Below the pieces are notes generated by a model, which worked only from the letters and a program-made list of their open reading frames with translations, ran no database searches and was not told where the DNA came from. From Sphingobium sp. 15-1 (lineage in GTDB: Bacteria; Pseudomonadota; Alphaproteobacteria; Sphingomonadales; Sphingomonadaceae), in assembly GCF_013375535.1 (NCBI RefSeq), contig NZ_JABXJG010000002.1, positions 930,001 to 994,000 of the forward strand: DNA of 64,000 bases, read 5' to 3'. Both the position numbers and the translations under genes were made by a program. This document shows, piece by piece, positions 1 through 8,816 of the stretch; positions within the stretch are counted from its first letter, which is position 1; every line of letters begins with the position of its first letter.

Positions 1-756
1 ATGGATTCGGTGAGCGAAGGACTGAAGCGCTTCTGCGAGTTCGTTCAGGTCATTCCCTCCGGCATGACGGTATCGGTCGGCTATGGCTCCGACGGCCTTA
101 ACATTACCTACGCGATGAATGATCTGTCCGAACGGGGCGAAATCTATGTCGAGCTGATCGCGATGGTGTTTCATTGCGTTCTGGTCTGGGGCACGGGCCA
201 ATGGATCGAACCCGTCCGCACGAGGCTGTCGAGCCTGTTGGGCGATCGCGACGAGTCGCTTTTGACCGGACTTGCGACCAGTTGTTGGAGGCACGGAACC
301 GGCGTCTCCATGGTCTATCCCAAGGAAATTCTCGACCTGCCGCTCGGCGTGCGTCGCTACAAGAGCTTCTCCTTCCACGAATCGTCCGTCTTCATGGAAA
401 TCGCGCAGAGATCGCCGCGCTCGGTGAGTTCGGATGCGTCCAGTTCGATCGTCGATGAATTGCGCGTGCTGATGCAGGAGGAAATTCCCAATCAGCGTGT
501 CGCGGCCCGCAAGCTCGGGATGAGCGCAGCGACCTTGCAGCGCCGGCTCACGCAGGAAGGAACGAGTTTCCGTGAACTTTCCCGGGAAGTCCGGATGCGG
601 AAGCTCTGCACCCTGCTGGCGACCGACGCCAATCTGGACGACATCGCGTTCGATCTGGGTTTTTCGGATCGCCGCAGTCTCTGGCGCGCCTGCTTCGACT
701 GGCTCGGCATGTCGCCGACAGCCTACCGGCTGCAACGACGCCTGTGTGACAACTAG
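1..756 (+). CDS. AraC-family transcriptional regulator, probably 5'-truncated by the window edge
   Basis: The last ~90 residues form an AraC-type double helix-turn-helix (RVAARKLGMSAATLQRRL, then DDIAFDLGFSDRRSLWRAC and GMSPTAYR). The preceding ~155 residues resemble the end of the effector-binding domain found in OruR/ArgR-like AraC proteins. Those proteins are usually about 330 residues, and only 251 are visible here. The first base of the window happens to be an ATG, so that Met is probably internal and the true start lies outside. The gene converges on the minus-strand catabolic run that begins at 8263 and could regulate it; this is inference from position only. Confidence 0.85.
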   Translation: MDSVSEGLKRFCEFVQVIPSGMTVSVGYGSDGLNITYAMNDLSERGEIYVELIAMVFHCVLVWGTGQWIEPVRTRLSSLLGDRDESLLTGLATSCWRHGTGVSMVYPKEILDLPLGVRRYKSFSFHESSVFMEIAQRSPRSVSSDASSSIVDELRVLMQEEIPNQRVAARKLGMSAATLQRRLTQEGTSFRELSREVRMRKLCTLLATDANLDDIAFDLGFSDRRSLWRACFDWLGMSPTAYRLQRRLCDN

Positions 757-787
757 ACCGGAGCGCGCGCTGGTGCGGACAGACCTG

Positions 788-1639
788 CTAGGCAGGACTA
801 TCCGCGCCCTGCCTTATATGTTCGAGCAGCAGATTCGACACGATGTCGGGGCATTGATCGACGATGAAATGTCCCGCCCCTTCAACGGTCACGAACCGGA
901 ACGGTCCGGTGACATAGTCGGACGTCAGTTCCGCCGCATATCGCCCGACCGTCGCGTCTTCGGTGCCCCAGATGTAGAGGGTCGGCAGGTCGATGGGGGG
1001 CGTCTCCGCGCCCGTGAAGCCGCTGGCGCGATACCAGTTGATGGCGCCTTCCACGCCGCCCGGCTCGGCAAGCTTGGCGATATGCACCGCCGCGATCTCT
1101 GGCGGCACATGCTGGGTTTCCAAAGCCTCCCGCAAGGGACGAAGCCCGTCAATGCGCATCCGGGCATAGGCATCCGGATCCTTCAGGAACCGGTGATGGC
1201 GGGATCGCTCCGGCTGCTCCGGGTCTTCCGCCATCGCCCGCGCGAAAGCCGCCGGATGGGGCCGCGACAATATGCTCAGGGTGCGAATCCTGTCCGGATG
1301 AACAGACGCGAGCAACCACGCGATCTGCCCGCCCCAATCATGTCCGACCAGATGGAAGTCAGCAATGCCCAGCGACCGCATGAGGTCCGCCGCATCCTGG
1401 ACGATGAGTTCCACGCGATAGGAATCCTGCTCGGCGGGGCGCGCGCCCGTGGAATAGCCCCGCTGGTCGGGCGCTATGACGCGAAATCCCGCAGCCGACA
1501 GAGCCTCTACCTGAGGATGCCACATATAGCGCGATTCCGGGAAGCCATGTAGCAGCAGAACGGTCTGCTCATTGCCGTGACCCGCAATGTCGACGGTGAA
1601 TTCAAGGCCATTCAGGCTGACGCAACGCGTTTCGATCAT
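788..1639 (-). CDS. Alpha/beta hydrolase, epoxide-hydrolase-like
   Basis: A 283-residue alpha/beta hydrolase. Near residue 30 it has the HGFPES oxyanion-hole signature followed by W. GHDWGG near residue 105 gives an Asp nucleophile, WGTEDA supplies the acid, and GAGHF near the C-terminus supplies the catalytic His. The Asp nucleophile and HGFPE motif match epoxide hydrolase and haloalkane dehalogenase relatives rather than serine esterases. It is the last gene of the minus-strand run 8263 to 788. The substrate is unknown; an epoxide or enol-ester intermediate of the same pathway is plausible. Hydrolase fold is certain, exact reaction is not. Confidence 0.85.
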   Translation of the reverse strand: MIETRCVSLNGLEFTVDIAGHGNEQTVLLLHGFPESRYMWHPQVEALSAAGFRVIAPDQRGYSTGARPAEQDSYRVELIVQDAADLMRSLGIADFHLVGHDWGGQIAWLLASVHPDRIRTLSILSRPHPAAFARAMAEDPEQPERSRHHRFLKDPDAYARMRIDGLRPLREALETQHVPPEIAAVHIAKLAEPGGVEGAINWYRASGFTGAETPPIDLPTLYIWGTEDATVGRYAAELTSDYVTGPFRFVTVEGAGHFIVDQCPDIVSNLLLEHIRQGADSPA

Positions 1640-1659
1640 GTCTGTCTGCTATCGGCCGA

Positions 1660-2259
1660 TTATTCTGCGGTCGGGCTTTTGTAGAACGAATATCGCATCG
1701 TCGAGAAGAGCCGGTGGACCATCGGTTCGAACGCTTCGAGCGGCATGGTGTCGTAATTGGCATCAAAGGCGGACTGATCGTAAAGGTGACAGAAATCCGC
1801 CGTATACTCAAAGTGCGGGTGCCCCCTGAACTTGTCCCGCATATGCTGGTCTTCACCGATATGATGGAAGAAATAATAGCCCTGGAAGATGGCGTGCTTT
1901 TCCACCATCCAGTGGTTCTTTTCCGAGACATAGGGCTTCAGGATCGCCGCGGCGAGATCCGCATGATTGCCTGAACCCAGCGTGTCGCCAATGTCGTGCA
2001 GCAGAGCGCACACGACATATTCCTCGTCCATTCCCGCCCGATAGGCGCGCGTGGCGGTCTGGACGCTATGTTCCAGCCGATCCACGGGATAGCCGCCGAA
2101 ATCACCGTCCAGCAGCTTCAGATGCGTCAGGATCCGGTTGGACAGTCCCGCGTGGAAGGGCTTGTAATGGCTATCGATGATCGCCCAGTCCTCTTTGGTG
2201 GAATCGGCCATTTGCGTGAAATGGGTGGTGGCGCCTTCGGTTTCCTTGGGGTCGGACAT
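1660..2259 (-). CDS. HD-domain protein, PhnZ/myo-inositol-oxygenase-like fold
   Basis: A 199-residue HD-domain protein. Metal ligands can be read in order: His in RLEHSVQ, His-Asp in ALLHDIGD, His in MVEKHAIFQ, and an Asp later in LYDQSAFD. The layout (LEHS, then ~25 residues, then LLHDIG) resembles PhnZ-type mixed-valent di-iron oxygenases, which cleave C-P or C-C bonds, more than cyclic-nucleotide phosphodiesterases. No phosphonate genes are nearby, so any oxygenase role would be for a different substrate. It sits between an aldolase-family gene and a hydrolase on the same strand. The ribosome-binding site is weak. HD fold is confident; oxygenase activity is inference. Confidence 0.75.
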   Translation of the reverse strand: MSDPKETEGATTHFTQMADSTKEDWAIIDSHYKPFHAGLSNRILTHLKLLDGDFGGYPVDRLEHSVQTATRAYRAGMDEEYVVCALLHDIGDTLGSGNHADLAAAILKPYVSEKNHWMVEKHAIFQGYYFFHHIGEDQHMRDKFRGHPHFEYTADFCHLYDQSAFDANYDTMPLEAFEPMVHRLFSTMRYSFYKSPTAE

Positions 2260-2325
2260 TGTCAGACTTTCTTATATGAGACGGGATGCGCAATGGCGCG
2301 ATGACGCCACTGCGCATTTATTCGG

Positions 2326-3123
2326 TCAGGCATCGAAGCCCGGCAGTTCGCGATGGAGGCGACGCAGGCAACCGGGCCAGATCAACTCATAAGCGGATTG
2401 ACCGCCCTCCAGTCGAAGCGGGCCGCGCGCAGCCATCTGACGGGCCACCGTCTCCTGCGCCTTTTCGGGTGCGATCAGCACCTTGTCGCGCCCCGCTGTC
2501 AGCGCCATGACCTGAATCTTGCAGGCCCGTTCCAGGATGAACATGGTGCGCCAGCAATCGCCAGCGTCCAGGCCAACGGCCAACGTGCCGTGATTGCGCA
2601 GTAGCATCGCTGCGTTGTTGCCAAGGTCGGCGACCAGCCGCTCGCGCTCGTCCCAATCGAGCGCGATGCCTTCATAGTCGTGATAGGCAAGTTCGGGGAG
2701 CACGGCCAGCGCAGTCTGGCTGAGCGGCAGCAACCCTTCCTGCTGCGCCGACACGGCAATGCCCTGGTCGGTATGCAGGTGCATCACGAACTTCACATCC
2801 TCGCGCGCGCCATGGATCGCGGAGTGAATGGTGAAGCCCGCCGCATTGACCTTGTAGGGCGTATCCTGGACGACATGGCCGTCCATATCGACCTTCACGA
2901 GCGACGACGCCGTCATTTCCTCGAAGAAGATGCCGTAGGGATTGATGAGGAAATGATGGTCCGGCCCGGGCAGCCGTGCCGATATATGGGTATAGACCAT
3001 ATCGTCCCAGCCATGCAGAGCCACAAGCCGGTAGAGCGCGGCGAGATCGACGCGCATCTGCCACTCCGCCTCGCTTACTTGGCTCCTTAATGAAGGTGCC
3101 GGCGACCAAGAACCGTCAGCCAT
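2326..3123 (-). CDS. Class II aldolase/adducin family protein
   Basis: A 265-residue class II aldolase/adducin-fold protein. Zinc-binding histidines are visible in FVMHLHTDQG and in LLRNHGTLAVG; THISAR and the GIFFEEMTAS stretch are also characteristic. Relatives cleave or epimerise phosphorylated sugars, but many members in acyl-CoA clusters have no assigned reaction. The start is supported by AAAGGAG seven bases upstream of the ATG at 3123. Neighbours on the same strand are hydrolases and beta-oxidation enzymes, so it may perform a retro-aldol or decarboxylation step on the ring-cleaved substrate. That role is inference. Confidence 0.85.
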   Translation of the reverse strand: MADGSWSPAPSLRSQVSEAEWQMRVDLAALYRLVALHGWDDMVYTHISARLPGPDHHFLINPYGIFFEEMTASSLVKVDMDGHVVQDTPYKVNAAGFTIHSAIHGAREDVKFVMHLHTDQGIAVSAQQEGLLPLSQTALAVLPELAYHDYEGIALDWDERERLVADLGNNAAMLLRNHGTLAVGLDAGDCWRTMFILERACKIQVMALTAGRDKVLIAPEKAQETVARQMAARGPLRLEGGQSAYELIWPGCLRRLHRELPGFDA

Positions 3124-3189
3124 TTCAATCTCCTTTAGCTATTCCATCGAGAAGCGGGCCATCGACATCGGCGGCGAGAAGATTTCCCG

Positions 3190-4224
3190 TCACTTTCCCG
3201 TCCTTGCAAGATAGGCGATGTCGTTGGCTGTGTTGGCGCTAATGTCCGGCGCGCATCTCGGCAAAATCTCGACCGCATGCACCGTCCCGATCAGGGAACG
3301 ACACCGCGCGGGTACCCCGGCCGCCAGCAGCTTGCGATAGAAAGCGACGCCTTCGTCATGAAGGGGATCGCATTCGTTCACGCTGATGACCGTTTGCGGC
3401 AAGCCCTTGAGATCGGCTTCGGACGCGAAGATGGGCCATGCCAGCGGATCGTGACGCTCGAACGCCTCGATACCATAGGCCAAGGTAAGACGGTTGTTCC
3501 CGATGCTGATGAAGATGCCCTCATTATTGTGGGATGACGGATGGTCGGGATGCGGCCACTGACCGGCGATAAACGGGCAAAGCGAATAAACGCCGTTTAT
3601 AAGGCCGATGTCGCCATCGCGATTGAGCTTCAGCGCGGTCGCCAGGGAGAGATTGCCGCCGCCGCTTTCGCCGGCGAGAGTGATCCTGGCAGGATCGATC
3701 TTCAATTCCTCGGCATGCGCATGGACCCATTTCACGCCCGCGACGCAGTCGTTCAGGCCGGCGGGAAAGGGAGCCACTTCCGGAGCGGACGAGGGAAGCA
3801 GGCTGTTGCGGAAATCGACCATCGCGACCGCCACGCCCTGCGCCGCGATGATGCTGCCCCATCCGCGGTAGTTGGGATCGAAGGCCGACAGATACGCCAT
3901 ACCGCCGCCATGCATATAATAGACACAGGGCAGGACGTCCGTGCCTTCGGGGCGGATATACTGGATTTTGATTTCATTCCCGTCCGGCTGCGAAATGAAC
4001 GTCTTGGTTTCGTAGACAAGGCCGGCGGATGGAGCGGACTCTTCGCACACGGCCGCCGCGAAGAAGTCGGCATCTGCTGCCACAGCTTCCTGCGCCTCCG
4101 GAGTGTGCATGAACGCGATCACCTCTTCGCGCGTGAGCAAGTCGGGCGCAGTCGGCGCCCCATACTCGCCAAATATAGCTTTGATCCGTGGATCGATCCG
4201 GTGGTCATTCAAGAGCTTTGTCAT
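3190..4224 (-). CDS. Alpha/beta hydrolase, hormone-sensitive-lipase (HSL) family esterase
   Basis: A 344-residue esterase of the HSL/acetyl-esterase type. It has the HGGG oxyanion motif (YYMHGGGMAYLS), nucleophile serine in GESGGGNLS, Asp in NECDPLHDEG and His in GTVHAVEIL. The reading frame stays open to 4281, but the ATG at 4224 is preceded by GGAGAGG and is preferred. It belongs to the minus-strand catabolic run. It probably hydrolyses an ester or lactone intermediate; the natural substrate cannot be read from the sequence. Confidence 0.85.
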   Translation of the reverse strand: MTKLLNDHRIDPRIKAIFGEYGAPTAPDLLTREEVIAFMHTPEAQEAVAADADFFAAAVCEESAPSAGLVYETKTFISQPDGNEIKIQYIRPEGTDVLPCVYYMHGGGMAYLSAFDPNYRGWGSIIAAQGVAVAMVDFRNSLLPSSAPEVAPFPAGLNDCVAGVKWVHAHAEELKIDPARITLAGESGGGNLSLATALKLNRDGDIGLINGVYSLCPFIAGQWPHPDHPSSHNNEGIFISIGNNRLTLAYGIEAFERHDPLAWPIFASEADLKGLPQTVISVNECDPLHDEGVAFYRKLLAAGVPARCRSLIGTVHAVEILPRCAPDISANTANDIAYLARTGK

Positions 4225-4449
4225 TCTGTGCCTCTCCGCTTTTTTCGCATTCCGCCCGATCGCGCGCACGGCTCCATCCATGTATAGCAGGACAGGAACC
4301 GATGGACTCGCCTGGAACCGGGCCGATTATCAGCGCGAACCGCTGTCCCAATCATGCCATCCGCACGCCATGGGGCAATGACCAGCCTTCGCAACCCTCT
4401 GGTCGCGATTTACGGCACAGCGCCTTCAACCGCGTGAAATTCGGCGGGA

Positions 4450-5607
4450 TCATGACAGCTTGGCGAGAGCAAGCACGATCTCCGCAAAGCGTTCCGGTTG
4501 TTCCTGCTGCACCCAGTGACCGGCCCCGTCGATAAAGTGAATGGAAACCGAGTCCGCCGCCAGCCCGTCCCGCATGATTTCCATCAACCCCGGCGCCTGA
4601 TATGGGCCCCAGTCAACCTTACCGGCAACGAAGGCCACCGGCATGGTGAGGCGCTGGCCGTGAAACGGCGACATATCCCGGCTGGTCATGCCTTCTGCCA
4701 GAGCGCTGCGATACCAGTTGAGCGCGGGCTGAAACCCGGTGCGGGCAAATTCGGCGGCGGCGACCGCCAGATCGGCATCGCTCAGCCATGTGCACGCCGC
4801 CACCTGCCTGGCGTCGGGCATGACGGCAGCGGCGACCTCCGCCATTCCGCTTTGTGCCGGCATGCAATAATAATGCGGCAATCGGGCAAGGTCTGCGCCG
4901 GGCCAGCTCTTGAGCGGGAACGGCCTGTTCCCGTCCCAGTCGGCGCTTTTCTGATGATAGTAGCCGCGCAGAAACTGGTGAATCCCTTGTGGCGGATGCC
5001 ACATGTCGTTGTTCGCGTCTGGGCCTGAATAATAGGCTTGGTAATGTTTGCGCGGCTGCGGCAGTCGCGCAAGTTCCTCATGGACCGGATGGTCGAGGAA
5101 AGGCGCGGCCGGCGCGGCTCCTTTAGGGGGGGCGCCCCCGAAAGGCGATGCTGAAAGCACGAGGCGGCGGATCATGTCCGGCCGCGCGAGCGCGCAGAAG
5201 CCCGCGACAATCGAACCCGCATCATGGCCGATCAGCATCTCGATCGAAGAAAGACCGAGTGCTTCGACGAGGTTGAAGATATCCTTCGCCAGATTGCCTG
5301 TGGCATAAGGCTCCAGATCCGTGTGATAAGCGTCTGGCTGAGGAGTGGTGCGGCCAACACCCCGCTGGTCGGGTGCGATCACATGATAACCAGCCGCCGC
5401 CAGAAGCGGCATCAGCCTGCGCCAGCACCACGCCAGTTCGGGAAAGCCATACAGAAGAAGAATGGCGGGCCGATTCTTCTCTTCAAATCCGGCTTCGAGA
5501 ATATGCATATCGAGGTTGCCGACCCCGTCGACGATACGGGACCGGATGCCATCGGGCAAAAGGGACCGGGGAAGCGGCCTGGGATGACTGGTGGAATGCC
5601 CGGCCAC
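4450..5607 (-). CDS. Alpha/beta hydrolase, epoxide-hydrolase-like
   Basis: Second Asp-nucleophile alpha/beta hydrolase of the run, about 385 residues. It has GFPELAWCW near the N-terminus, APDQRGVG, nucleophile Asp in LIGHDAGSIV, and His in DGAGHWVQQEQPE at the C-terminus. The frame is open to 5727, but that part overlaps the upstream enoyl-CoA hydratase gene. The GTG at 5607, placed right at that gene's stop codon, is the most economical start and implies translational coupling; a TTG about 45 bases further in, or a later ATG, remain possible. It differs from the 788-1639 hydrolase in length and loop sequence. Confidence 0.8.
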   Translation of the reverse strand: MAGHSTSHPRPLPRSLLPDGIRSRIVDGVGNLDMHILEAGFEEKNRPAILLLYGFPELAWCWRRLMPLLAAAGYHVIAPDQRGVGRTTPQPDAYHTDLEPYATGNLAKDIFNLVEALGLSSIEMLIGHDAGSIVAGFCALARPDMIRRLVLSASPFGGAPPKGAAPAAPFLDHPVHEELARLPQPRKHYQAYYSGPDANNDMWHPPQGIHQFLRGYYHQKSADWDGNRPFPLKSWPGADLARLPHYYCMPAQSGMAEVAAAVMPDARQVAACTWLSDADLAVAAAEFARTGFQPALNWYRSALAEGMTSRDMSPFHGQRLTMPVAFVAGKVDWGPYQAPGLMEIMRDGLAADSVSIHFIDGAGHWVQQEQPERFAEIVLALAKLS

Positions 5608-5608
5608 T

Positions 5609-6448
5609 CTAATGCCCGCTGAAAAGGGGCGCGCGCTTCTCCGCGAAAGCCCTGACTCCCTCAAGATGGTCCGCCGTTTGCGAACAATCGATATGGCAGC
5701 GCACTTCACGATCCATATAGGGGCCAAATTCGGAGGACAGCGCCCTGTTCAGATGCTCCTTCATATAGCCGAGCGCCTGGGGCGGAGCGGACGCAAGGCG
5801 CCGGGCGATTACGGCCGCCTGCTTGGGCAGGTCTTCGGCTTCATACACCCAGTTCGTCAGCCCCATGTCCAGCGCCCGGTCGCTCGATATACGTTCGGGC
5901 AGGAACATCATCTCTCTGGCCCGCGCCGTCCCGACGAGCCGGGTGAGCAGATATCCGATGCCGAAATCCCCCGACAAAGCGACGCTCGCGAACGCCGTGA
6001 GCAGGAAAGCCGGGCGGGCCATGACCCTGAGGTCGCAAGCCAGCGCCAGCGCGAGACCCGCACCCGCAGCCGGGCCGTGGATGATGGCCATGGTGGGCTT
6101 GGCCATCGCGACCAGCCTGCCCGACGTCGCGCGCTGAATGGCGCATTGATACTCGACGCGATCGTCTAGTTTGGACGGCGTTATAGGGTTCTCTCCCATA
6201 GCCTTGACGTCGCCACCGGCGCAGAAGGCACGGCCACTTCCCTGAAGAACCACGCACCGCACTTCGTTACTGCCTTCGGCAAATGCGAGTTCGCGGTCCA
6301 TAGCTTCCAGCATCGGATCGCTCATGGCATTGCGCGCTTCCGGCCGGTTGAGCGTCAGCGTCAAAATGCCTTGGTCCAGCGTCGACAGCAGATCAGGCGT
6401 TCCTGTATTCCGGCTTCCCAAGCCATCCTCCTCTTGATTATCTCGCAT
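5609..6448 (-). CDS. Enoyl-CoA hydratase/isomerase family protein
   Basis: A 279-residue crotonase-fold protein. Oxyanion-hole segments are RAFCAGGDVKAMG and GPAAGAGLALA. The region where classical hydratases carry catalytic glutamate reads SGDFGIGYLLTRLVG, with Asp in the PaaG-like position, so isomerase or ring-opening activity is as possible as simple hydration. The listed start is the ATG at 6448; a TTG at 6421 has a better ribosome-binding site (AGGAGG) and would shorten the protein by nine residues. It lies between the acyl-CoA dehydrogenase and a hydrolase, as expected for beta-oxidation of a CoA thioester. Confidence 0.85.
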   Translation of the reverse strand: MRDNQEEDGLGSRNTGTPDLLSTLDQGILTLTLNRPEARNAMSDPMLEAMDRELAFAEGSNEVRCVVLQGSGRAFCAGGDVKAMGENPITPSKLDDRVEYQCAIQRATSGRLVAMAKPTMAIIHGPAAGAGLALALACDLRVMARPAFLLTAFASVALSGDFGIGYLLTRLVGTARAREMMFLPERISSDRALDMGLTNWVYEAEDLPKQAAVIARRLASAPPQALGYMKEHLNRALSSEFGPYMDREVRCHIDCSQTADHLEGVRAFAEKRAPLFSGH

Positions 6449-6469
6449 GCCTAACCGAGCCTTGTATCC

Positions 6470-8263
6470 CTAGACCGCGCGGATCTGCTCCGGCGTCGTG
6501 GTGAGGCAGGTGACGTCCAATGCATTCACCAGCCCCAGGTCGATCTGCGCGTGCGGCAGTTGGTAGCGGAAGAAATAGTCGCAGGTGGCGCGCTTGGCCT
6601 CATAAAAAGCCCTGTTGGTGGCACCGCCTTCTTCCATGCGAACGGCGACCATTGCCTGCCACAGCCACATCCAGCCGATGACGACCGTCCCGGTCGCATC
6701 GAGATAGAGCGTCGCGTTGGCAAGGCTGCGCTCCATTTCGGGCTCCGCCAGGGCCGCGGCGGTGGCGTCGGTGACCCAGACGAGAGCTTCTGTCAGCTTG
6801 GCCGCATGGCCGGACAGCGCGGGGATGTGCGCTGCTTCGCTGATCGTGGCCTTGATGCGCTCGATCAGGAGGGCAAGGCCGCGCCCCTCCCCCAGACGGA
6901 CTTTCCGTCCCAGAAGGTCGATGCCCTGAATGCCGAACGTGCCTTCGTAGATATGGTTGAGCCGATTGTCGCGATAGAGGCGCTCTACCGGATGATCGCT
7001 GGTATATCCCGCGCCACCCAATATTTGCATCGCCCATTTGTTTGCCTCAAGGCAATGTTCCGACGGCCATGACTTGACGATCGGCGTCAACACTTCAAGC
7101 AGCAGGGCGACGTCAGCTTGATCCACCTCGCCCCCGCCATTTTGCTCGTCGACCAGCAGCGCGCAATAGGTGCACAGCGCCAGCGCGCCTTCGACCGCCG
7201 CCTTTTGCGCCAGCAGCATGCGCCGGATATCGACATGCTCGATCAGCGGAATCTGGGGCGAGCCGGGATTCTTCTGGCCGATGCGGCGGCCCTGAAGGCG
7301 TTCGTTCGCATATTCGAGCGAGTAGAGATAGCCCATCAGTCCCGACATTGTCGCGATATGCCCGACACCGATGCGCGCTTCGTTCATCATGTGGAACATC
7401 GCGTGCAGCCCCTGGTTGGGCTTGCCGATCAGATAGCCGACCGAAGCACCGTCCTCACCGAAATTGAGCTGGCAGTTGGTCGTTCCGCGCTGCCCCATCT
7501 TGTGCGCCAGACCGACCAGCGTCACATTATTGTCTTCCCCCGGCCGGCCTGCTTCGTCGAGGCGCTTTTGCGGGACGAGGAACAAGGAGATGCCCTTGAC
7601 GCCGGCGGGCGCGTCGGGAAGCCGGGCAAGAACGAGATGAACGATATTCTCGCTCATGCGGTGGCCGCCGCCGGAGATCCATATCTTGGTGCCGCGCAGA
7701 TGATAGGAGCCGTCGCCCACGGGATCGGCCCGCGTCGTGATGTCGGACAGCGACGAGCCCGCCTGCGGTTCGGACAGGCACATCGTACCCATCCAGCGCC
7801 CCGCGATCATATGTGACGCGTAGCGGGACTTCTGCTCCTCCGTGCCGAATGCCAGCAAGAGACGTGCCGCCGCCGCGGTCAGCAGGAAGTAATTGGCGAT
7901 CGCGACATTGGCGGCACTGAACATGCCGTTGACGGTCATGCTGACCGTATGCGACATGCCCAGCCCTCCGACTTCCTCGGGAAAGCTCTGCGCCGAAAGA
8001 CCTGCCTCGCTATAGGCATTCAGCGCACGGCCGACATAGGCCGGCATGACCGCTTCGCCATTCTCGAAGGTCGGTGGAACGGCGTCAAGCGTGGCGGCCG
8101 TAGGCAGATATTCGGCTTCAGCAATGCGCTGCGCCGTATCCAGAAGCTGTGAAATCAACTCCCTGTCCTGCCCTTCGAAGGGGCCGGACGCATGCGCCTT
8201 CTCCAAATCGAACATGTCAAACAGCAGAAAGTCGAGATTATGACGGTCGACGATGTAGCTCAC
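6470..8263 (-). CDS. Acyl-CoA dehydrogenase (long, ~600-residue type)
   Basis: A 597-residue acyl-CoA dehydrogenase with the FAD-binding segments MCLSEPQAGSSLSDI and KIWISGGGH, the C-terminal helical domain (QILGGAGYTSDHPVERLYRD, then IYEGTFGIQ) and an extra C-terminal region. This is the layout of the long FadE5/DmdC-type subfamily. The frame is open to 8464, but the GTG at 8263 has CAGGAG six bases upstream, and the residues that follow (SYIVDRHNLDFLLFDMF) are typical of the family N-terminus. It is the first gene of the minus-strand run, so the operon promoter should lie in 8264-8455. Electrons would go to ETF. Confidence 0.9.
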   Translation of the reverse strand: MSYIVDRHNLDFLLFDMFDLEKAHASGPFEGQDRELISQLLDTAQRIAEAEYLPTAATLDAVPPTFENGEAVMPAYVGRALNAYSEAGLSAQSFPEEVGGLGMSHTVSMTVNGMFSAANVAIANYFLLTAAAARLLLAFGTEEQKSRYASHMIAGRWMGTMCLSEPQAGSSLSDITTRADPVGDGSYHLRGTKIWISGGGHRMSENIVHLVLARLPDAPAGVKGISLFLVPQKRLDEAGRPGEDNNVTLVGLAHKMGQRGTTNCQLNFGEDGASVGYLIGKPNQGLHAMFHMMNEARIGVGHIATMSGLMGYLYSLEYANERLQGRRIGQKNPGSPQIPLIEHVDIRRMLLAQKAAVEGALALCTYCALLVDEQNGGGEVDQADVALLLEVLTPIVKSWPSEHCLEANKWAMQILGGAGYTSDHPVERLYRDNRLNHIYEGTFGIQGIDLLGRKVRLGEGRGLALLIERIKATISEAAHIPALSGHAAKLTEALVWVTDATAAALAEPEMERSLANATLYLDATGTVVIGWMWLWQAMVAVRMEEGGATNRAFYEAKRATCDYFFRYQLPHAQIDLGLVNALDVTCLTTTPEQIRAV

Positions 8264-8816
8264 GGTAACTCCTGGAAGCCAAGCGGTGCGCGAAAGAGGC
8301 GCGATTGGCATGCGCGCGGTTGTACCTTGGGGACTTTTGGGCGTGGCGGCTAGGACGGTTTGATGCAGCCGAAACATCGCAATCTCGCTCAAGCCGCGGG
8401 GCCCGCGTGAGCGCAGATTGAACAGGCTGATTGCAGGAGAGCGGAATGGGAATTCTAGGGCCAATCGACATTCAGATGATGACGTGCCGAAAATGGTGGT
8501 TTTTCGTGACCCTTGAAGCGAGTCACGTGCCTCGCTTCAACGCAGCGTACTAAAAGTACGTGAGCACCGGAAGCACGGAAAATCGCCATTTGCAGGCCGT
8601 CAGGGCTGAATGTCGATTGGCCCTAATATTCACACAGAGTTAGACCGACCACATCTGGCAAGGTGAACCTGGTGCCATGTGGGCGGGTGAATATATATGT
8701 CACCTTGTCCATGAGGGTATTGGTCATGGTCCCCGTTGGACCGGACGCATATTGCAGCGGGTAAGAATTGGGCGCTTGCCCGTTCATCATTCCTCCATGT
8801 GCTAAAGGAAATCGAT
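8264..8816. other. 553-bp intergenic region, divergent promoters plus a MITE-like element
   Basis: No convincing gene. It must contain promoters for the acyl-CoA dehydrogenase run (leftwards) and the SDR gene (rightwards). Positions 8456-8625 are the inverted-repeat element listed separately. Between 8626 and 8720 there are interleaved short inverted pairs (ATATTCAC with GTGAATAT; CAAGGTGA with TCACCTTG) that could be a repressor operator for the SDR gene. No clear sigma-70 hexamers were picked out. Confidence 0.5.
8456..8625. mobile_element. MITE-like element with 20-bp perfect terminal inverted repeats
   Basis: Terminal repeats TAGGGCCAATCGACATTCAG at 8456-8475 and its exact complement at 8606-8625 bound a 170-bp non-coding segment. 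Inside are further hairpins: GAAGCGAG/CTCGCTTC around the middle and CGTACT/AGTACG next to it. If the outermost TA is a target duplication, the element would fit a Tc1/IS630-type mobile origin, but the palindromic ends make this ambiguous. No transposase is present, so it would need one in trans. Confidence 0.65.
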
